DNA of 64,000 nucleotides from Nocardia sp. CY41. GTDB lineage: Bacteria > Actinomycetota > Actinomycetes > Mycobacteriales > Mycobacteriaceae. Position 1 is the stretch's first letter. Each line of letters starts with the position of its first letter. The position numbers and the translations under genes are program-made. The notes beneath the pieces are model-generated. The model ran no database searches, was not told the DNA's origin, and was given only the letters and a program-made list of their open reading frames with translations. Where the stretch lies: positions 124,001-188,000 of the forward strand of contig NZ_VUOS01000022.1 of NCBI RefSeq assembly GCF_009829325.1, in the 5' to 3' direction. Below, piece by piece: positions 14,600 to 23,317 of the stretch.

Positions 14600-14882
14600 A
14601 TTCCCACTCTTCGCACTCGTTCACGCAGTCCGCAGCTGCGATCGCCGCAGCGTCCATCGCGTCGGCCACGGTGTCGGGGTCATCCGGAAGCGGACGCCCG
14701 TTCAGGCCCATGGGCGGAGCCGCCGTCTTGCGCCCGACCATCCACTGATCCACACAGACCCCGGCGACCGCCCCTTGTCGTCACTCGCTATCGAGTAACC
14801 TCTGGGCAGCGAGCTCGGGATCGAACGACCCGGAACGATCCACTCCATTCGGGTCGACGTGCCGCGCCCACCTCCTTGCTCG
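14600..14882 (-). pseudogene. Decayed AICE integrase directly beyond attR
   Basis: Two separated pieces match the integrase at 3725-4936. An N-terminal piece (about 14784-14882) reads WARHVDPNGVDRSGSFDPE then LAAQRLLDSE and a stop, matching WRARYVDPNGVERSRSFDT then KAAAQKFLDSD. A C-terminal piece (about 14600-14740) reads PLPDDPDTVADAMDAAAIAA, matching LFPDDLDTVADAMDAGAMAA. About 300 residues between them, including most of the catalytic domain, are missing. The distance from the att core to the C-terminal piece equals that of the intact gene, so this is the relic of another element at the same site. Confidence 0.85.
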
Positions 14883-15187
14883 GAATCAGGAGACCGCTCG
14901 GCGCCACCGAATGTGCCGATTCAGCCTCCTCCCTTTGTGCAGCAGCAACCACCACGTCCCTACGTCGGGCTGCATCCGCCCCCAGCACCTCATACGTGGG
15001 GGGCCGGTCGGCGGAACGTGAGGTAGCCCTCCCGGAGCGCCTAACCGGCGCACGACCGGGCCGCCGGGGGCGATCGTCGGCGTCGATGTCTCGGATGAGT
15101 TCCGTTTCGTTTCGCTCGAACCGATTCGGTCGCTGGATCGTTATTCCGTATGGCGGCATCGGGTGGCCGGGGCAGCGGAGGTATGCG
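14883..15187. other. Non-coding stretch between the integrase relic and the DUF4188 gene
   Basis: No gene is supported. A minus-strand frame here is Arg/Ala-rich and looks like a shadow. The old element's remaining genes and its outer att site are not recognisable. The last 20 bases hold the GCGGAGG ribosome site of the next gene. Confidence 0.4.
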
Positions 15188-15700
15188 ATGAGGGTGAACA
15201 GGACCACCGTGGATCTGTCCGAGTATCCGGACCTGGTGGTCATCTATATCGGCATGCGGGTGCGGCGACCGCGCGGGATGCTGCGGCTGCTCGGGCTCGG
15301 GCCGAAACTCTATCGTTCGCACAAGGATCGGCCGGACGGGTTGCTGCTGCACGAAGACCTCGTCTGGGCGCTGTTTCCGCCGCACTGGGGCGCACGGCAG
15401 TACTGGCGCGACCTCGACAGCCTCGAAGCATGGACGCGGACCGCGCCGCACCGGGACTGGTGGCAGAAGTTCCTGCGCGACTCCGGCGGCACCGGGTTCT
15501 GGCACGAGGCCTACTTCGCCCGCGGCGGCATCGACGCCATGTACGACGACATGGACCCGGCAACCGGGCTCGCGCGGTTCGCGCCGGTCGTCGCCTCCCG
15601 TGGTCACCGGTTCTCCACCCGCGGTCGCGTCCAGGGCGGACCGCCCGGGATCGAACCCGTCGTGAGCGAATCCGTCTACTACCGTGGCGAATCCGAGTAG
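15188..15700 (+). CDS. DUF4188 family protein (heme-monooxygenase-like fold)
   Basis: A 170-residue protein with the DUF4188 layout: RTTVDLSEYPDLVVIYIGMRV at the start, GPKLYRSHKDRPDGLLLHEDLVWALFPPHWGARQYWRDLDSLEAW in the middle, and GGTGFWHEAYFARGGIDAMYDDM. Members of this family include phenylacetaldoxime dehydratase-like and Abm-fold proteins; the reaction here is unknown. I chose the ATG at 15188 because of the GGAGG site; the long frame upstream runs through the tRNA repeat and is not coding. Confidence 0.78.
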   Translation: MRVNRTTVDLSEYPDLVVIYIGMRVRRPRGMLRLLGLGPKLYRSHKDRPDGLLLHEDLVWALFPPHWGARQYWRDLDSLEAWTRTAPHRDWWQKFLRDSGGTGFWHEAYFARGGIDAMYDDMDPATGLARFAPVVASRGHRFSTRGRVQGGPPGIEPVVSESVYYRGESE

Positions 15701-15945
15701 CCTGTCCGCCCGGTCATATCACGATGCAATCACAACGCAGCGTTTGAATGCGTGAGCCCCGAGGTACGGCCAGGAGAAGAAACGATCCATACCACCCCTC
15801 GAAGTGACCTACGTCGCAGGCCGGCGGCCGAAAGCGGCGCACTTCGTGTACAGCGCGCTACGAGCAGATGAATATGTTGTTCCCACATGTGGGACGAACG
15901 ACTCGGACCCGCCTGGTAGCCTCTGCGCCGTTTATCGTTATCGGT

Positions 15946-16566
15946 ATGCACGTCCTGTTCGTCTGCAACGGCAACGTTTGCCGTTCGGTGATCGCCGAGC
16001 GGCTCACGCGCGCCCTCGCGGTCGAACACGATCTCCCCTACCTCACCGCCGAGAGCGCCGGAACGCGTGCGCTGGTGGGCTTCCCGGTCGAGCCGCTCGC
16101 CGCGCAAACCATCGCCGGGCTCGGTGCCGACGCGGGCAACTTCCGGGCCCGCCGGCTGAAGCCGGAGATGATCGACAAGGCCGACCTGGTCCTCACGATG
16201 ACCGAGCAGATTCGCGAGCAAGTGATCGACTTGGCCTTCGGCGCCGGAGCGCGCACGTTCACGCTGCTGGAGGCCCACCGCATCGCGCACGTCACCGGTG
16301 CGCGCACGGTCGCCGAATTACACCGGGCGCGCAACGACCTGTCGCTGGTCGGCCGAGAGAACATCGCCGATCCGGTCGGGCTGTCGGCCCAGGCGTTCTG
16401 TGAAGTCGGCGACCGTATCGCCGAAGCGCTGGTGCCGCTGCTGCTGGCGTTGGCTCCCCACGAACAGCCGCGCTGGCCACACGACGAGCGCCGGGGACTG
16501 GTGATTCGTCCCGGCGGCGCGCCCGCACCGCTGGCGACCTTCCTCGCCGCCCAACGCACCCGCTGA
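15946..16566 (+). CDS. Low-molecular-weight protein tyrosine phosphatase family protein
   Basis: A 206-residue protein opening with MHVLFVCNGNVCRS, the LMW-PTP P-loop C-x5-R (Cys7, Arg13). ADLVLTMTEQIREQV follows as in the family. The general-acid region is present as ENIADPVGLS. It is 50 residues longer than typical LMW-PTPs, with a Pro/Arg-rich tail after residue 175. It could dephosphorylate Tyr residues or arginine in proteins; actinobacterial homologues are often near cell-envelope genes, which is not the case here. Confidence 0.82.
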   Translation: MHVLFVCNGNVCRSVIAERLTRALAVEHDLPYLTAESAGTRALVGFPVEPLAAQTIAGLGADAGNFRARRLKPEMIDKADLVLTMTEQIREQVIDLAFGAGARTFTLLEAHRIAHVTGARTVAELHRARNDLSLVGRENIADPVGLSAQAFCEVGDRIAEALVPLLLALAPHEQPRWPHDERRGLVIRPGGAPAPLATFLAAQRTR

Positions 16567-16719
16567 CCGCAGGGGACGCTCGCACGCGACAGCGCGCCCG
16601 GAACCATCGCGTATCAACCTGTTACCAACCGGCTGTGTTCTTTTCCGCGTCGGACGCACTAAACTCCCGCCGGACACCATTCCCGCCGTTGCTGGTTCGA
16701 CACAGGACAGGAATCAGAC

Positions 16720-17142
16720 ATGCCGAAACGCATTTCGGATGTTTCTCTCCATGTTTATGTGACACCGGAAACCCTTGAACGCGTCGTCGATACCGTCCGT
16801 GCGGTGGTCGACGAACACCTCGCCGAGCGGGACGTGTTCGCCTGGCGCTTCACTTTGCCGGTCGACACCGACGACCCGGCCCACGTAGCGCTGCAAAGCC
16901 GCTGCCCCACGGATCCCCCTGGCGCTGTTGCGGACCGCGCGACCTACGAGATCGCGCTCAGTCTGGTCGGCGCACCCGACCAGCTCACCGACGAGCACCT
17001 GGCCGAACTCGAACGCCAGCTGCTGCGGGCCGTCTCAGGGTTGGCGCGAACCGAGCCGGGACCCGGGATCCCGGTCTCGATCCGCGCATCGCAACGCACG
17101 CACGTCGATCTCGACATCGATCGCGACCTCGAACTGCTGTGA
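16720..17142 (+). CDS. Hypothetical protein (140 aa)
   Basis: A 140-residue soluble protein (MPKRISDVSLHVYVTPETLE...) with an alpha/beta pattern, Asp/Val-rich strands and an end VDLDIDRDLELL. No family is recognised. It starts at an ATG 12 bases after ACAGGA and ends 21 bases from the convergent tesB gene. No signal peptide or membrane helix is seen. Confidence 0.65.
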   Translation: MPKRISDVSLHVYVTPETLERVVDTVRAVVDEHLAERDVFAWRFTLPVDTDDPAHVALQSRCPTDPPGAVADRATYEIALSLVGAPDQLTDEHLAELERQLLRAVSGLARTEPGPGIPVSIRASQRTHVDLDIDRDLELL

Positions 17143-17163
17143 ACCCCCGGTCCGCGGCGAACC

Positions 17164-18072
17164 TCAGCGTCGCGCGGGGAAATGGCGGATGAGCCCCTCT
17201 TGCACCGTGGTGGCCAGCAGATCACCGCTGCGGGAGTAGAAGCGGCCGGTCGCCAGGCCGCGGGAGCCCGCGGCCACCGGTGACTCGGTGCAGTACAGCG
17301 CCCACTCGTCGAAACGGAACGGGCGGTGGAACCAGATCGAGTGGTTGACCGTGGCCGCGACGATGCGGTCCAGACCCCACGACAGCCCGTGGGTGGTGAT
17401 GATGGAGTCCAGCACCGTGGTGTCGGACGAGTAGCCCAGCGTCGCCACGTGGATCAGCGGGTCGTCGGGCAACCTCCCGTCCGCGCGCATCCACACGCGG
17501 TTGTGGTTGAGCCGTTCCCCCGTGCCCTTGAGAATCCAGGCGGGATCATTGGTGTAGCGCATGTCGATCGGATGTGGCGCCTTGACGAACATCTCCAGCT
17601 TGTCCTCCAAGCCTTCGAAGCTCTCCTCCACCCGCGGCAGCGTCTCCGGATCCGGCACCTCCGGCTGGGCGTGCGCGTGCTCGAGCCCCCTGCCCCAGTC
17701 CTGGAACGCGGCGAGCATGACGAACAGCTCCTGGCCGTCCTGGCTCGCGGTCACCGTGCGGTTGGCGAACGCGCGACCGTCGCGATGCCGGTCCACCCGG
17801 TACTCGATCGGCTTCTTCACGTCGCCGCCGCGCACGAAGTGCGCGTTGACGGCGTGTACGGGACGGTCACCGACCGTGCGGCCCGCCGCGATGATGGCCT
17901 GCGAGACGAGCTGGCCACCGAAGGTTCGGCTCCACACCTTCTCCGGGTGCTGACCGACGAATACGTCCTCGTCCATCTGCTCGAGATCGAGCAGGCCGAG
18001 CAGCACATCCAGATCGGAACGCTGCGCATCCGGCTCCGCGACGCCGACGGGGCTACTCAGGGAAGCACTCAC
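17164..18072 (-). CDS. tesB: Acyl-CoA thioesterase II
   Basis: A 302-residue double-hotdog thioesterase that cleaves acyl-CoA to free acid and CoA. The first hotdog has WSRTFGGQLVSQAIIAAGRTV and FVRGGDVKKPIEYRVDRHRDGRAFANRTV; the second has WMRADGRLPDDPLIHVATLGYSSDTTVLD and NHSIWFHRPFRFDEW. The catalytic Asp-Thr-Gln triad regions are present. The GTG start shares a base with the pyk stop (TAGTG), and pyk-tesB is the same pair found in mycobacteria (Rv1617-Rv1618). Confidence 0.92.
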   Translation of the reverse strand: MSASLSSPVGVAEPDAQRSDLDVLLGLLDLEQMDEDVFVGQHPEKVWSRTFGGQLVSQAIIAAGRTVGDRPVHAVNAHFVRGGDVKKPIEYRVDRHRDGRAFANRTVTASQDGQELFVMLAAFQDWGRGLEHAHAQPEVPDPETLPRVEESFEGLEDKLEMFVKAPHPIDMRYTNDPAWILKGTGERLNHNRVWMRADGRLPDDPLIHVATLGYSSDTTVLDSIITTHGLSWGLDRIVAATVNHSIWFHRPFRFDEWALYCTESPVAAGSRGLATGRFYSRSGDLLATTVQEGLIRHFPARR

Positions 18073-19490
18073 TAATGGTCCTCCTCACCGATTCGGTGCA
18101 CGTGGATCAGGTTGGTGGAACCGACGGTACCGGGCGGCGACCCGGCCACGATGACCACCAGGTCACCCTTCTGGTATCGGTCCATCGACAGAAGTGCTAC
18201 ATCCACCTGGTGGATCATCGCGTCGGTGCTGTCCACGGTCGGCACGATGAAGGTCTCGGTGCCCCAGGTCAGAGCCAGCTGGCTGCGCACTTCCGGCAAC
18301 GGGGTGAACGCCAGCAGCGGCAGCGGCGTGTGCAGCCGGGCCAGGCGGCGCACCGTGTCGCCCGACTGGGTGAACGCGACCAGCGCCTTGGCGTTGAGCC
18401 GCTCGCCGATGTCGCGGGCGGCGTAGGAGATCACGCCGCGCTTGGTGCGCGGCACGTGGGTCAGCGGCGGCACCCGGGTCGACTCGGTCTCCACCGCGTG
18501 CACGATGCGCGCCATCGTGCGCACCGTCTCGATGGGGTACTTGCCCACCGAGGTCTCACCCGACAGCATGACCGCGTCGGCGCCGTCGAGCACCGCGTTC
18601 GCGACGTCCGAGGCCTCGGCGCGAGTGGGACGGGAGTTGTCGATCATCGATTCCAGCATCTGCGTGGCGACAATGACCGGCTTGGCGTTCTCCCTGGCCA
18701 TCTGGATGGCGCGCTTCTGCACGATCGGCACCTGCTCGAGCGGCAGCTCGACACCGAGGTCGCCGCGCGCGACCATCACCGCGTCGAAGGCCAGAACCAC
18801 GGCCTCGAGGTTGTCGATCGCCTCCGGCTTCTCCAGCTTGCCGATCACCGGCACCCGGCGGCCTACCCGGTCCATCACGTCGTGCACCAGCTCGACGTCG
18901 GACGGGGACCGCACGAACGACAGGGCGATGAAGTCCACGCCGAGCTTCAGCGCGAACTCCAGGTCCTCGATGTCCTTCTCCGACAGGGCGGGAACCGACA
19001 CGTCCATGCCGGGCAGCGACACGCCTTTGTTGTTGGAGACCGGACCGCCCTCGGTGACCCGGCAGACCACGTCGTTGCCGTCGACGCGAGTGACGGTGAG
19101 GCCCACCTTGCCGTCGTCGACCAGCAGGCGGTCGCCGGCCTTGGCGTCCTGCGCAAGTTCTTTATAGGTGGTGGACACGCGGTCGTGGGTCCCGTCCACG
19201 TCGTCGACGGTGATGCGGACCTCTTCGCCCGTCGCCCAGACGGTTCTACCTTCCAGGAAGCGCCCCAGGCGGATCTTGGGACCCTGCAGGTCGGCGAGAA
19301 TGCCGACCGCCCGGCCGAGGTGGTCGGCTGCCTGACGCACCTTCTTGTAGTTCTCGGCATGGTCGCTGTGCTCGCCGTGGCTGAAGTTCAGCCGAGCCAC
19401 GTCCATACCGCTCTCGACGAGTTCGCGGATACGGTCCTCGGTGGCAGTGGCCGGCCCGAGCGTGCACACAATCTTCGTCCGTCGCATCAC
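18072..19490 (-). CDS. pyk: Pyruvate kinase
   Basis: A 472-residue enzyme that makes pyruvate and ATP from phosphoenolpyruvate and ADP. It opens MMRRTKIVCTLGPATATEDRI, has ARLNFSHGEHSDH for substrate and cation binding, the active-site segment VPVIGKLEKPEAIDNLEAV with the catalytic Lys, and MVARGDLGVELPLEQVP. A C-terminal regulatory domain follows (residues 345-472). Only one copy is in the window. It overlaps tesB by one base. Confidence 0.96.
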   Translation of the reverse strand: MMRRTKIVCTLGPATATEDRIRELVESGMDVARLNFSHGEHSDHAENYKKVRQAADHLGRAVGILADLQGPKIRLGRFLEGRTVWATGEEVRITVDDVDGTHDRVSTTYKELAQDAKAGDRLLVDDGKVGLTVTRVDGNDVVCRVTEGGPVSNNKGVSLPGMDVSVPALSEKDIEDLEFALKLGVDFIALSFVRSPSDVELVHDVMDRVGRRVPVIGKLEKPEAIDNLEAVVLAFDAVMVARGDLGVELPLEQVPIVQKRAIQMARENAKPVIVATQMLESMIDNSRPTRAEASDVANAVLDGADAVMLSGETSVGKYPIETVRTMARIVHAVETESTRVPPLTHVPRTKRGVISYAARDIGERLNAKALVAFTQSGDTVRRLARLHTPLPLLAFTPLPEVRSQLALTWGTETFIVPTVDSTDAMIHQVDVALLSMDRYQKGDLVVIVAGSPPGTVGSTNLIHVHRIGEEDH

Positions 19491-19593
19491 GAGTAGAGCC
19501 TAGTCCCGCTCGGTGTGCAGGTCCCGCCGTGGCCACGGTGAATCCTTGGTGAAAAAAATGAACGACAGCTCCATTGCAGGTACAAACGGGTAG

Positions 19594-20265
19594 TCATCGG
19601 GCGACATGACGGGCCAACCTCGTTTCCAGCCGGGTCTGCCCGAATCCGAGGATCAAGCAGATCACCCAGTAATACAACGCCGCCACTCCATAGAGCGCGA
19701 AGAAGTCGAACGTGGGAGCGGCCGCGAGTTGGGCGACGCGCAGTAGCTCGGTCACCAGGATGGTGGAGGCCAGCGAGGTGTCCTTCACCAAGGAGATCAG
19801 CGTGTTGGACAGCGGCGGCACGGCGATCCGCGCGGCCTGCGGCAGGATGACCAGCCGCAGCATCATCGGGTACGGCATGCCGAGCGCCTGCGCCGCCTCC
19901 CACTGCCCCGTCGCGACGCTGAGAATGGCCGCGCGCACCACTTCGGCCGCATACCCGCCGACATTGAGACCGAACGCGATCACCGCGGCGGGGAACGGGT
20001 CGATCACGATACCGAATTGCGGCAGCGCGTAGAAGACGATGAACAGCTGCACCAGCAACGGCGTGCCGCGAATGATCGAGATGTAGCAGCGGGCGGCCGC
20101 CGACACCGGCCACATCGGCGACATCCTGGCCAGCGCGACGAACAGCGCGAGCACCAGGCCGATGGCGAAGCTGATCGCGGTGAGCGGGAGCGTCTTGGTC
20201 ACGGTGGCCTGCAGCATCGGCCACAGGTTGTGCCAGATGAGGTCCCGGGTGGCGGCGTCCATCAA
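19594..20265 (-). CDS. Polar amino acid ABC transporter permease (HisM/GlnP type)
   Basis: A 223-residue permease with the family's N-terminal signature (LPLTAISFAIGLVLALFVALAR) and the EAA loop region AAQALGMPYPMMLRLVILPQAARIAVPPLSNTLISLVKDTSLAS. RGTPLLVQLFIVFY is diagnostic for polar amino acid permeases. It follows the binding-protein gene by eight bases. No ATPase gene is adjacent, so the subunit must come from elsewhere. Cystine or glutamine are likely ligands, from family resemblance only. Confidence 0.88.
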   Translation of the reverse strand: MMDAATRDLIWHNLWPMLQATVTKTLPLTAISFAIGLVLALFVALARMSPMWPVSAAARCYISIIRGTPLLVQLFIVFYALPQFGIVIDPFPAAVIAFGLNVGGYAAEVVRAAILSVATGQWEAAQALGMPYPMMLRLVILPQAARIAVPPLSNTLISLVKDTSLASTILVTELLRVAQLAAAPTFDFFALYGVAALYYWVICLILGFGQTRLETRLARHVAR

Positions 20266-20273
20266 CGGTGTGG

Positions 20274-21026
20274 CTACCGGCTGACGTCGGTGCCGAAGTA
20301 TTTCTCGGAGATCTTCGCCAAGGTGCCGTCGGCGCGCAGCTGGTTCAGCGCGTTGTCCACGTCGGCGATCAGCGCGTCGCCCTTGCGCGCGGCGAACGCC
20401 TGTTTACTCACCGATCCGGTGCGGGCCGCGATCTTCACGCCGGTGTCGCCGGTCTTCTTGGTGTACTCCGCGACGGCGAGGTTGTCGTTGACGGTGGCGT
20501 CCACGCGGCCGTTCTTCAGCAGCTGGATGGCCTGCACGAAGCCCTCCACGGCTTCGACTTTCGCGCCCGCGTCGGTCGCGACCTTGCTCCAGTTGCTGGT
20601 GGCCGACTGCGCACAAGTCTTCCCGTCGAGGTCGGCGAGGCCGGTGACGGCGTTGTTGTCGGCACGGGTGACGATCACGCCCGCCGACGTGGTGTAGGGC
20701 GCCGAGAGCGCGTATTTCGCCGTGCGCTCGTCGTTCACGGTCACCTGGTTGGCCACCAGGTCGAAGCGCTTGGCTTCCAGCCCTGCGAAGATGGCGTCCC
20801 ACGGCGTCTGCACGAACTCGACCCGCTTGCCGAGTTTGTCGCCGACCGCCTGGATCACCTCGACGTCGTAGCCGGTGAGTTTGCCGTCGGAGCCCTGGAA
20901 GCTGAACGGCGCGTAGGTGCCCTCGGTGCCGACCTTCAACACGTTCGGGTCGCTGTCGCCGCACGCGCTCAGGCCGGTGGTGGCGACGACGGCGAGCAAG
21001 GCCGCGGCGAACAATCTACGACGCAC
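20274..21026 (-). CDS. Polar amino acid ABC transporter substrate-binding lipoprotein
   Basis: A 250-residue lipoprotein from the GTG at 21026, which follows GAGAGGG. The signal ends in the lipobox LSAC. The mature part is a type II SBP_bac_3 protein: LKVGTEGTYAPFSFQGSDGKLTGYDVEVIQAV, then FVQTPWDAIFAGLEAKRFDLVANQVT and the C-terminal LRADGTLAKISEKYFG. These match cystine-binding TcyA/FliY-like proteins closely. An upstream GTG start would add 12 residues before the signal peptide and is less likely. Confidence 0.87.
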   Translation of the reverse strand: MRRRLFAAALLAVVATTGLSACGDSDPNVLKVGTEGTYAPFSFQGSDGKLTGYDVEVIQAVGDKLGKRVEFVQTPWDAIFAGLEAKRFDLVANQVTVNDERTAKYALSAPYTTSAGVIVTRADNNAVTGLADLDGKTCAQSATSNWSKVATDAGAKVEAVEGFVQAIQLLKNGRVDATVNDNLAVAEYTKKTGDTGVKIAARTGSVSKQAFAARKGDALIADVDNALNQLRADGTLAKISEKYFGTDVSR

Positions 21027-21213
21027 AGGATCCCTCTCTTCGGTGCGTGGAACTCCACACACGGCACGCGAATCCGGTCATGCTACGCCCGGACTTCCGC
21101 GAGCGACAGTATCGCGATCATGGTGCGCCGAAGGGTTGTGCTCGACGTCCGTCCCACGACGACCTGGAGGCGGGCACGCGCCGCGCCCGCCTCCAGGTAC
21201 TGCCGACACCGCG

Positions 21214-21711
21214 TCAGTCGCGCAGCGGCCGGCCGTTGCTGTCGGGCACCTTGCCGGTGAGCATCAGGACTCCGTCGACGATGCCCCAGATCCAGCCGAC
21301 GGTGAAGCAGGTGAGCACACTCACCACCAGCTGGGCGATGCCCAGACCGGTGTATCCGAGGTAGAAACGGCCGACCCCGAAACTGCCGAGGAAGATCTGC
21401 AGCAGGCCCGCGACCAGTTTCTGCTTGTCCGACAGCGGCGCACCGAAGGGGTCGCGACCCCAGGGCGCCTCCGGGTCGTTGGGGTTGTAGCCCTGCGGGC
21501 CGCCCGGGTACGGCGCGGGCGGGTAGCCGCCCGGCTGCTGACCGTAGGCGTCGACGGGCTGGCCGTACTGCGGCTGACCATAGGGATCCGACGGCGGGCT
21601 GTACTGCGGCTGACTCTGCGCGTCCAGTGGCTTGGTCAGGTCGGGGCCGGTGCCGGGCGGGCCGTACTGCGGGCCTCCGGAACTCGGATTCTGCTGATAA
21701 GGGTCGGTCAC
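21214..21711 (-). CDS. TM2 domain membrane protein with Pro/Gln/Tyr-rich N-terminus
   Basis: A 165-residue protein. Residues 1-92 are rich in PPG, PYGQPQYG and GYPPAPYPGG repeats and are probably disordered. Residues 93-155 are a TM2 domain: two helices with SDKQKLVAGLLQIFLGSFGVGRFYLGYTGLGIAQL and a Gly-rich loop before GWIWGIVDGVLML. TM2 proteins occur throughout actinobacteria without a settled function. It lies downstream of lgt in the same orientation, separated by 254 bases in which I see no gene. Confidence 0.85.
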   Translation of the reverse strand: MTDPYQQNPSSGGPQYGPPGTGPDLTKPLDAQSQPQYSPPSDPYGQPQYGQPVDAYGQQPGGYPPAPYPGGPQGYNPNDPEAPWGRDPFGAPLSDKQKLVAGLLQIFLGSFGVGRFYLGYTGLGIAQLVVSVLTCFTVGWIWGIVDGVLMLTGKVPDSNGRPLRD

Positions 21712-21965
21712 TCATGTCCTCCTCATTAGTGCGGGCACCCTCTGTATCGGCCCCCGGCCTTGCTGGACCGCCGAACCGCGCTCGCGACGATCAGGAGCCA
21801 TTGTCACCGGGATAGACCGGCTTGTCGCGCCCGGAAGGTTCGGTCCTCCGCGTAGTTATCGCCGCCGATCGCTCGATCGTTGCCACCGAGGAGGATTCGA
21901 TTGCCGACCGGACGCATCGCGAAGCGGGCCGAGTCCGCACGCGCACCCGGCCACGCCCCGGGCGA

Positions 21966-23120
21966 TCAGTTCTTGTCCGAAGCCGTCTTTCCCGAATCCG
22001 CCGATTCCGAGGCGGTTCCGGAGGACTCGGCCGCAGGCTCGGCGGTCTCGTTCTCCCGTCGTCCTTCCGTCGGACGGGGTTCGGCCTCCGGCACACTCTC
22101 CGACCCGACGGCAGCGGTCCCGGTCTCGGATCCGCCGGCCGCCGAGGGCTTCTCGGCCGGGGCCGCCCCGGCGGCGCGCAGCGCGCGGAACTGCCACGGC
22201 CACGGCCGCGGGCTCGCGCCGGGTCGCAACTGCTCGGGCGTCTCGCGGCCTTTCGTCGCGAACAGGAAGTAGGCGATCGCGCAGAGGAACACGACGGCGG
22301 AGGTGAACGAATTGATCCGGATACCCGCGATCTTCGTCGCCTCGTCGGCGCGCATCAGTTCGACGAAGAACCGTCCGAAGCAGTAACCGGCGACGTACAA
22401 CGCGAACAGGCGCCCGTGGCCGATCCGGAAACGCTTGTCCACGTACACCAGCAGCACGACGACGAGCAGGTTCCACAGCAGCTCGTACAGGAACGTGGGG
22501 TGCACGACCTTCTCCACCACGCCGGTGGAGACGCCGTTCATCATGTCGAGCCGGCCGTCGTCGCCCACCCGCCGGTAGATCTCCAGGCCCCACGGCACGT
22601 CGGTCTCGCGCCCGTACAGCTCCTGGTTGAAGTAGTTTCCGATTCTGCCGATGGCCTGCGCCAGCAGGATCGGCGGCGCGACGGCGTCGCCCAAGGCGGG
22701 CAACGGGATCTTGTACACCCGGCAGCCGATCCACGCCCCGACGCCGCCGAGGAGAACCGCGCCCCAGATGCCCAGTCCGCCTTGGTAGATCTTCAGCGCG
22801 TCTACGGGATTGCCGTCCGCGCCGAAGTATTTCTGCCAGTCGGTGGCCACGTGATAGAGCCTGCCGCCGACCAGGCCGAACGGCACCGCGAACATCGCGA
22901 CGTCCAGGATGGCGCCGGGCTGCCCGCCGCGGGCGCGCCAGCGCCGTTCGCCCCACCAGATCGCGACGATGATTCCGAGGATGATGCACAGGGCGTACGC
23001 CCGCAGCGGGAACGGCCCGAGCTGCCAGACGCCGCGCGCGGGGCTGGGAAGGTAGGCCAGCACGGCGCCGCTGACGCCGCCGTCGGCCAGGACACTGTCT
23101 GCGAGGACTCGTAACGTCAC
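21966..23120 (-). CDS. lgt: Prolipoprotein diacylglyceryl transferase
   Basis: A 384-residue membrane enzyme that transfers diacylglycerol to the lipobox Cys of prolipoproteins. It has about seven helices, GLVGGRLYHVATDW and the Lgt signature GRIGNYFNQELYG near residue 160, with the conserved Arg-rich and HPTFLYELLWN segments. After residue 310 there is a tail of about 75 residues, rich in Pro, Glu, Ser and Ala, that is absent from enterobacterial Lgt but common in mycobacterial and nocardial forms. It sits downstream of trpA as in M. tuberculosis. Confidence 0.95.
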   Translation of the reverse strand: MTLRVLADSVLADGGVSGAVLAYLPSPARGVWQLGPFPLRAYALCIILGIIVAIWWGERRWRARGGQPGAILDVAMFAVPFGLVGGRLYHVATDWQKYFGADGNPVDALKIYQGGLGIWGAVLLGGVGAWIGCRVYKIPLPALGDAVAPPILLAQAIGRIGNYFNQELYGRETDVPWGLEIYRRVGDDGRLDMMNGVSTGVVEKVVHPTFLYELLWNLLVVVLLVYVDKRFRIGHGRLFALYVAGYCFGRFFVELMRADEATKIAGIRINSFTSAVVFLCAIAYFLFATKGRETPEQLRPGASPRPWPWQFRALRAAGAAPAEKPSAAGGSETGTAAVGSESVPEAEPRPTEGRRENETAEPAAESSGTASESADSGKTASDKN

Positions 23121-23317
23121 GGGGCCACCGTAGCGGAGATGCCCGCACGCCTCGCCACCACCGCACCGCCCTTGTCGCGGGCGGGCCCGCTCACCCGGCG
23201 CCGAGCGGCCGATCCCGGGTCAGCGTGGCACCGGGCGGGCGCATTACGGCGGCTGCCGATTCGCAGCGCACCCGTGTCCGGTCAGAGGATCGGCGCGCAC
23301 CGCGCCGCAAGCGGTTG

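Noticed and set aside
14516..15187. N-terminal extension of the DUF4188 gene through the attR repeat
   Set aside because: The extension translates tRNA and relic DNA; the conserved domain and a ribosome site begin at 15188.
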